Made by a program: the position numbers and the translations under genes. 64,000 nucleotides of DNA from Dyadobacter linearis (GTDB taxonomy: Bacteria > Bacteroidota > Bacteroidia > Cytophagales > Spirosomataceae): contig NZ_CAJRAU010000012.1 in NCBI RefSeq assembly GCF_907165045.1, forward strand, positions 1 to 64,000. The letters run 5' to 3'. Below, piece by piece: positions 60,381 through 64,000 of the stretch. The notes beneath the pieces were generated by a model that worked only from the letters and a program-made list of their open reading frames with translations, was not told the origin of the DNA and searched no databases. Each line of letters opens with the position of its first letter. Within the stretch, counting starts at the first letter, position 1.

Positions 60381-60816
60381 TGAGCAAATCTTATCTGATC
60401 CAGTAATATGGGACCATGACTGGTATTTTATCAAGATTAATCAAGAATTCATGTTGGTCCTCGCTTTCAGAAAAAGTCGTTTAAGATAAAAGTTGTTATC
60501 AAATGCTTCTTTGGAAATTGCAATTTTTCTCCTAACGAAATTTAGAAATAAATTTGTTTGGGATATACTTTTTTAATGCGCTGATTCCCTAAACATGTAT
60601 TGATCTATTATCGCTCCTACTTACTTCGCCACTTTTTGATCATTTTTACGCCAACAATGTTCGGTTCAGCCAGTTGTATGGGTTTATCTTCAAAAGTCAA
60701 ATAAGGAGGAAACCGAAGCTTAGTTCAATTACTTTCTTAAGTTTGACCTGTATCTATTGAGAACGGAAATACTCATTTGATCTGGCGATATATTTCCGTT
60801 AAACATAAAATTTATC
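60381..60816. other. intergenic region with an inverted repeat
   Basis: No gene recognised. AACGGAAATA (60762-60771) and TATTTCCGTT (60791-60800) are perfect inverted arms 19 bp apart, ending 16 bp before the SDR start; a probable operator or hairpin. Confidence 0.5.
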
Positions 60817-61746
60817 ATGAAAATATTTGTAACAGGTGCAACTGGATTCGTAGGAAGGGCTGTCGTTGAAGAATTACTTAGTGAGGGCCACCAGGTGGTA
60901 GGTATGGTAAGAGACCTGGCCAAGGCGGCGCCCTTGACCAAAAAAGGGATGAAAACGGTGGTTGGTGAAATGACCTCTCCTAAAACCTATTTGTCTGCCA
61001 TACCCTCGGTTGATGTGGTCATACAGACAGCTCAATTAGCAACTAAGGGGCGCTTCACTAATTCAGCCAAGGAGAGGGTTAACCAGGCAGATGAATTAAT
61101 GACGCTGGCTCTTGCAAATTCTTGCATTCAGCACGACAAGGTACTTGTCTACACCAGTGGCTGCTTCAATTATGGAGATCATGGTTCTAAATGGATAAAC
61201 GAACAGACACCTTCGAAACCGTCACCCTTGGGAGAGGGCCATGCTCATGTAGTGTATCAGTTGATGGAGTTGCATAAGAGACAGGGGTTAAAACTGATTG
61301 TACTTAGTCCTGGTTTCGTTTACGGGCCGGGTGGTTTGTTTAAAGCGTCGTTCTACGATACGATGAAAAAAGGCCAGCTTCGGGTTTTCGGGAAGGGTGA
61401 GAACTACTGGAGTCCCATTCAAGTGAATGATTTGGCCAAGGCTTTCAGTTTGGCCGTAACTTACGGACGCCATGGCGAAGTTTACAACATTGTAGACGAT
61501 ACACCCATCACTTTGCGTCAGCTGATCGACCATATTACAATGACCCAAGAAGTAAAACAGGTCGGGACAATTCCACCTTGGCTGATTGGATTGATGATTG
61601 GAGGTCCGCTGGTTAAATCGCTTACAAGTTCTTTCCGAGTAAGCAACCAGAAAGCGAAAGAAGAATTGAACTGGAAGCCGCAGTATGAATCCTTTGAAGA
61701 AGGAATAAAGGGTGTTATGAGAGATCTCAACAAGAGTGCCGATTGA
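60817..61746 (+). CDS. NAD-dependent epimerase/dehydratase (extended SDR)
   Basis: A 309-residue protein with the GATGFVGRAVVEEL dinucleotide-binding loop, VIQTAQLATKGR, VLVYTSGCFNYG and LIVLSPGFVYGPGG. The usual YxxxK catalytic pair is altered: the tyrosine is in VVYQLMELHK, with Glu at the lysine position and a Lys five residues later, so activity is uncertain or atypical. It starts 16 bp after an inverted repeat. No neighbour shares an obvious pathway; the flanking genes are relics. Confidence 0.8.
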   Translation: MKIFVTGATGFVGRAVVEELLSEGHQVVGMVRDLAKAAPLTKKGMKTVVGEMTSPKTYLSAIPSVDVVIQTAQLATKGRFTNSAKERVNQADELMTLALANSCIQHDKVLVYTSGCFNYGDHGSKWINEQTPSKPSPLGEGHAHVVYQLMELHKRQGLKLIVLSPGFVYGPGGLFKASFYDTMKKGQLRVFGKGENYWSPIQVNDLAKAFSLAVTYGRHGEVYNIVDDTPITLRQLIDHITMTQEVKQVGTIPPWLIGLMIGGPLVKSLTSSFRVSNQKAKEELNWKPQYESFEEGIKGVMRDLNKSAD

Positions 61747-61869
61747 CTCAGATTTTATCTTTGAGTTAAATTAGGAAATTGCGTTCGTCAAACCGGTTGA
61801 CTCGTGAACTTTTTACTGGTAGAATTTGACTCATATGCAGATTAAGAGATCCGCGCTGGTTGGTAAAAG

Positions 61870-62043
61870 TTCTTCAAATAAAGCAAGCGGAGCACACTTT
61901 GGCAAGTTGGCTTAGGATTACTTACCACAGCAGATGCGGCTTATGCGTTGGGCTTTGAGCATCCGCAATCTTTCAATAAATTATTCAAACAGAAAACCGG
62001 CATGTCACCCGCTGCTTTTCATAAGTTGCTGTATCCGAATTAG
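61870..62043 (+). pseudogene. AraC-type DNA-binding domain remnant
   Basis: In frame before TAG 62041: LLTTADAAYALGFEHPQSFN, KLFKQKTGMSPAAFHKLLYP. This is the second helix-turn-helix of an AraC-family regulator (A...GF...s.F...Fkk..G.sP..fR). The first HTH and sensor domain are missing and there is no start codon. The rest of 61747-62245 shows no other gene. Confidence 0.6.
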
Positions 62044-62245
62044 CAACTGGTCACTTACTAGATGGATGCTTCCTGCCAAGCTTCTTCATAGTTCCTTGGC
62101 GACCAGATACATGACGTCTGATTCCCCAATAATGTCCTTAGGGTTTTCCCTAAAATTTGTGAGATGGGAACTGTTGGATTTATGTTCACGGCTGATTCAT
62201 CGTACTTTCGATAGATAGATATGAATTTATACTGTATATATACGC

Positions 62246-62893
62246 ATGATACGAGTTCTCATTGCTGATGACCATAATGTCTTTGTTGAAGGCATAGAGT
62301 CGCTCATTTCAGGATCACTGGATATTGAAGTGACGGAGCGCTGCTACACGGTACAGTCAGTTATTGAGCGATTAAGCCAGACTACGATCGATGTCATTTT
62401 ACTTGATATTTCGTTTCCCTGCATTGAAGACGGCCTTGGCCTTTGTGAGTATATAGTCCGTACGTACCCGGAAACGAAAGTGGTAGCACTGACGATGCAC
62501 AACGATGCCAGTCTTATTAAGCGGGTCGTGAAAAAGGGGGCGAAAGGCTATTTGTTGAAGAATACTACGAAAACGGAGTTGCTTCAGGCCATCCAGGCGG
62601 TTCACCACGAGAAGCAATATTTTAATGAATCGATCACGCAAATTCTGCTGAACGATAATCCCAAGACCAGAAGGTCAACGGCCGGCATTGGCGCAAAACC
62701 ACATCTCAGCCCTCGCGAATCGGAAGTGCTTACCCGCATTGCACAGGGATTAACAACACAGCAGATGGCCACTCAGTTATTTGTGAGCGCCAAAGCAATT
62801 GAATTTCACCGAAGCAGTCTATTGATGAAGTTCGGTGTTCCTAACACAGCCCTACTGATAAAGACGGCTATGGAAATGCAAATGATTGATTAG
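62246..62893 (+). CDS. NarL/LuxR-type response regulator
   Basis: A 215-residue regulator. The receiver has VLIADDH, phospho-acceptor Asp54 in ILLDISFP, the switch in LTMHND and YLLKNT. The LuxR-type HTH (about 150-215) has SPRESEVLTRIAQGLTTQQM and VSAKAIEFHRSSLLMKFGV. It lies 21 bp upstream of a TPR-containing sensor kinase and is clearly its partner. ATG 62246 is preceded by an AT-rich promoter region. Confidence 0.93.
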   Translation: MIRVLIADDHNVFVEGIESLISGSLDIEVTERCYTVQSVIERLSQTTIDVILLDISFPCIEDGLGLCEYIVRTYPETKVVALTMHNDASLIKRVVKKGAKGYLLKNTTKTELLQAIQAVHHEKQYFNESITQILLNDNPKTRRSTAGIGAKPHLSPRESEVLTRIAQGLTTQQMATQLFVSAKAIEFHRSSLLMKFGVPNTALLIKTAMEMQMID

Positions 62894-62914
62894 TTCTATT
62901 TGTCATTACAGGTA

Positions 62915-64000
62915 ATGCTCATGAAATGCTTTTCTCTCCGGTCTGGTTGGCGGATCATTCTCCTCTTCTTGGTTATTTTGACCGGCGGGTTACAATCTGC
63001 GAAGGCGGTATCGGACACGACGTTTGTTGATAGCTTAAAGAAACAGATTAAACTGTTGGTTCAGGATAAGCATTATAGTCAGGCTGCAAAGGCTTATGAT
63101 TCCCTGGGTAAACTATACCATCGGCAGTATGGATATAATAAGTATACGATGGACTCTTATTTCAGCAGCTTGAAATACTACAGCCTGATAGGCGACTCGC
63201 TGGGGTATTTTAATCAGTACCTGGTAATAGGAGATTACTACACCCAGGACTATTTTATGCATGCTTACGCCAAACAATATTTGAAAAAAGCCCAGCAATA
63301 TTTCGAGCGAACCCATAACATGCCCAAAGTCATCGAATCTCGATTGGGTTTGGATAATATCGCTCAATATGTAGAACCTATGCCGCCCGGTTTGAAAACT
63401 CACTTGCGTGAAACCGAGCGGCTTAGCGTAAAGTACAAACAACCCTATTCTCAGGCGTATGCCCTTAGTCTGCTGGCCAATACGTACTCTCGGGACAAGC
63501 AGCCCGATTCTGCATACTATTTTGCCAGCCGAAGTCTGATCATATCAAATCGATTAAAAGTTAACTGGTTAATTGCCTTAAATCTCTTTTACCTGGGCCT
63601 GGTCGAGCAGTTCAGACATCATAGCCTGGCTGCTATTGAAGCCTACCAGAAGAGCTACAACCTATCGAAGGCGGAAAATAATCTGGGTATGATGCGGGAA
63701 TTGTCGCGGCACACGGCAGATAGCTATTCCCGTATGGGCGACCATAAAAAAGCATACGATTGGTCATTAAGAACGCTCGATTTTACGGTCCAGTTTTACG
63801 CATCCGAACAAACAAAAAGTATTCGTTTGCAGGAACTAGATAGTCAGATCAAAACGCTGGCAGTTGAAAAACAACTGGTTGAAGAACAAAGTCGCAATCA
63901 GAACGTATTGAACTCTGCGCTATTCATTGGCCTGATAATCAGTATTATCGGCGTGTTTACATTGGTGTATCTAAGACGTCAGCAAAAACTGATTGATCAT
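62915..64000 (+). CDS. TPR-type sensor histidine kinase, N-terminal part (runs off right edge)
   Basis: From ATG 62915 (or 62921) one uninterrupted frame of 362 codons reaches the window edge. A signal peptide (IILLFLVILTGGLQSAKA) is followed by about six TPR-like repeats (YSQAAKAYDSLGKLY, PDSAYYFASRSLIISNRLK, SLAAIEAYQKSYNLSKAE, HKKAYDWSLRTLDF). A coiled coil (LDSQIKTLAVEKQLVEEQ) and a membrane helix (ALFIGLIISIIGVFTLVYL) end the visible part. In this Bacteroidetes architecture a HisKA_3-type kinase domain follows. It lies directly after the NarL-type regulator. Confidence 0.82.
   Translation, partial: MLMKCFSLRSGWRIILLFLVILTGGLQSAKAVSDTTFVDSLKKQIKLLVQDKHYSQAAKAYDSLGKLYHRQYGYNKYTMDSYFSSLKYYSLIGDSLGYFNQYLVIGDYYTQDYFMHAYAKQYLKKAQQYFERTHNMPKVIESRLGLDNIAQYVEPMPPGLKTHLRETERLSVKYKQPYSQAYALSLLANTYSRDKQPDSAYYFASRSLIISNRLKVNWLIALNLFYLGLVEQFRHHSLAAIEAYQKSYNLSKAENNLGMMRELSRHTADSYSRMGDHKKAYDWSLRTLDFTVQFYASEQTKSIRLQELDSQIKTLAVEKQLVEEQSRNQNVLNSALFIGLIISIIGVFTLVYLRRQQKLIDH

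Noticed and set aside
1..64000. tRNA, rRNA, CRISPR array or replication origin
   Set aside because: I saw no T-loop-like sequence set, no rRNA blocks, no regularly spaced repeats and no rep or par genes in reading; a tool-based scan could still find a tRNA.

Overview
The window reads as accessory DNA from a Bacteroidetes bacterium, most likely a Cytophagales relative of Dyadobacter or Spirosoma (inference). Supporting signs are promoters of the TAnnTTTG type, many outer-membrane beta-barrel proteins with a carboxypeptidase-like plug, lipoproteins, stand-alone CheY-like receivers, GH26 and GH97 enzymes, and weak Shine-Dalgarno sequences. I found no rRNA, tRNA or CRISPR array.

Layout. 1-3.6 kb: end of a Tn3-family transposon (tnpA N-terminus, res region, tnpR) with an exported amidohydrolase between two degenerate copies of the tnpR 3' end. 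3.6-5.4 kb: two receivers and a DUF892 ferritin-like protein. 6.0-8.9 kb: a MerR regulon. Two identical 20-bp operators sit in front of a rightward set of exported Cys/thioredoxin proteins and a leftward ynfA-like gene. 8.9-20 kb: an arsenic island with an ArsC-like phosphatase, arsR, DUF6428, arsN2, acr3, paired metallophosphoesterases and an MFS transporter. It continues into an arsenosugar-type set: arsS, two glycosyltransferases, a CMD protein, DUF547 and a methylthioribose-kinase-like protein. 20-23.3 kb: a TauE-type permease and a frameshifted TonB receptor. 23.4-29.8 kb: signalling genes, including a hybrid kinase split by an apparent one-base frameshift. 29.8-33.7 kb: sparse DNA with sigma-factor genes and remnants. 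33.7-43.3 kb: a lipoprotein/LytS/LytTR set, an outer-membrane barrel, GH26 and GH97 (probable galactomannan use), and a cytochrome c remnant. 43.5-46.3 kb: a small ferredoxin-fold-like protein, TetR, an ECF sigma factor and a degenerate receiver.

46.4-59.0 kb is a coherent zinc island. A Fur/Zur-type regulator and at least five promoters share a TTTGCAAC-N3-GTTGCAAA palindrome. The genes are two small lipoproteins (one His-rich), a DUF3299-like protein, a MerC/HMA-like fusion, a COG0523 GTPase, two TonB-dependent receptors and a DUF3526 ABC transporter. 59-62 kb is decaying DNA (truncated WYL regulator, frameshifted NmrA gene, intact SDR, AraC tail). The window ends with a NarL-type regulator and a TPR sensor kinase that runs off the edge.

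The least conventional parts are the MerR regulon, which lacks every classical mer gene; the methylthioribose-kinase-like gene beside arsS; the MerC/HMA-like fusion; and a duplicated ~220-bp element (29.88 and 44.54 kb) that looks like a small-RNA gene upstream of ECF sigma-factor sequence.
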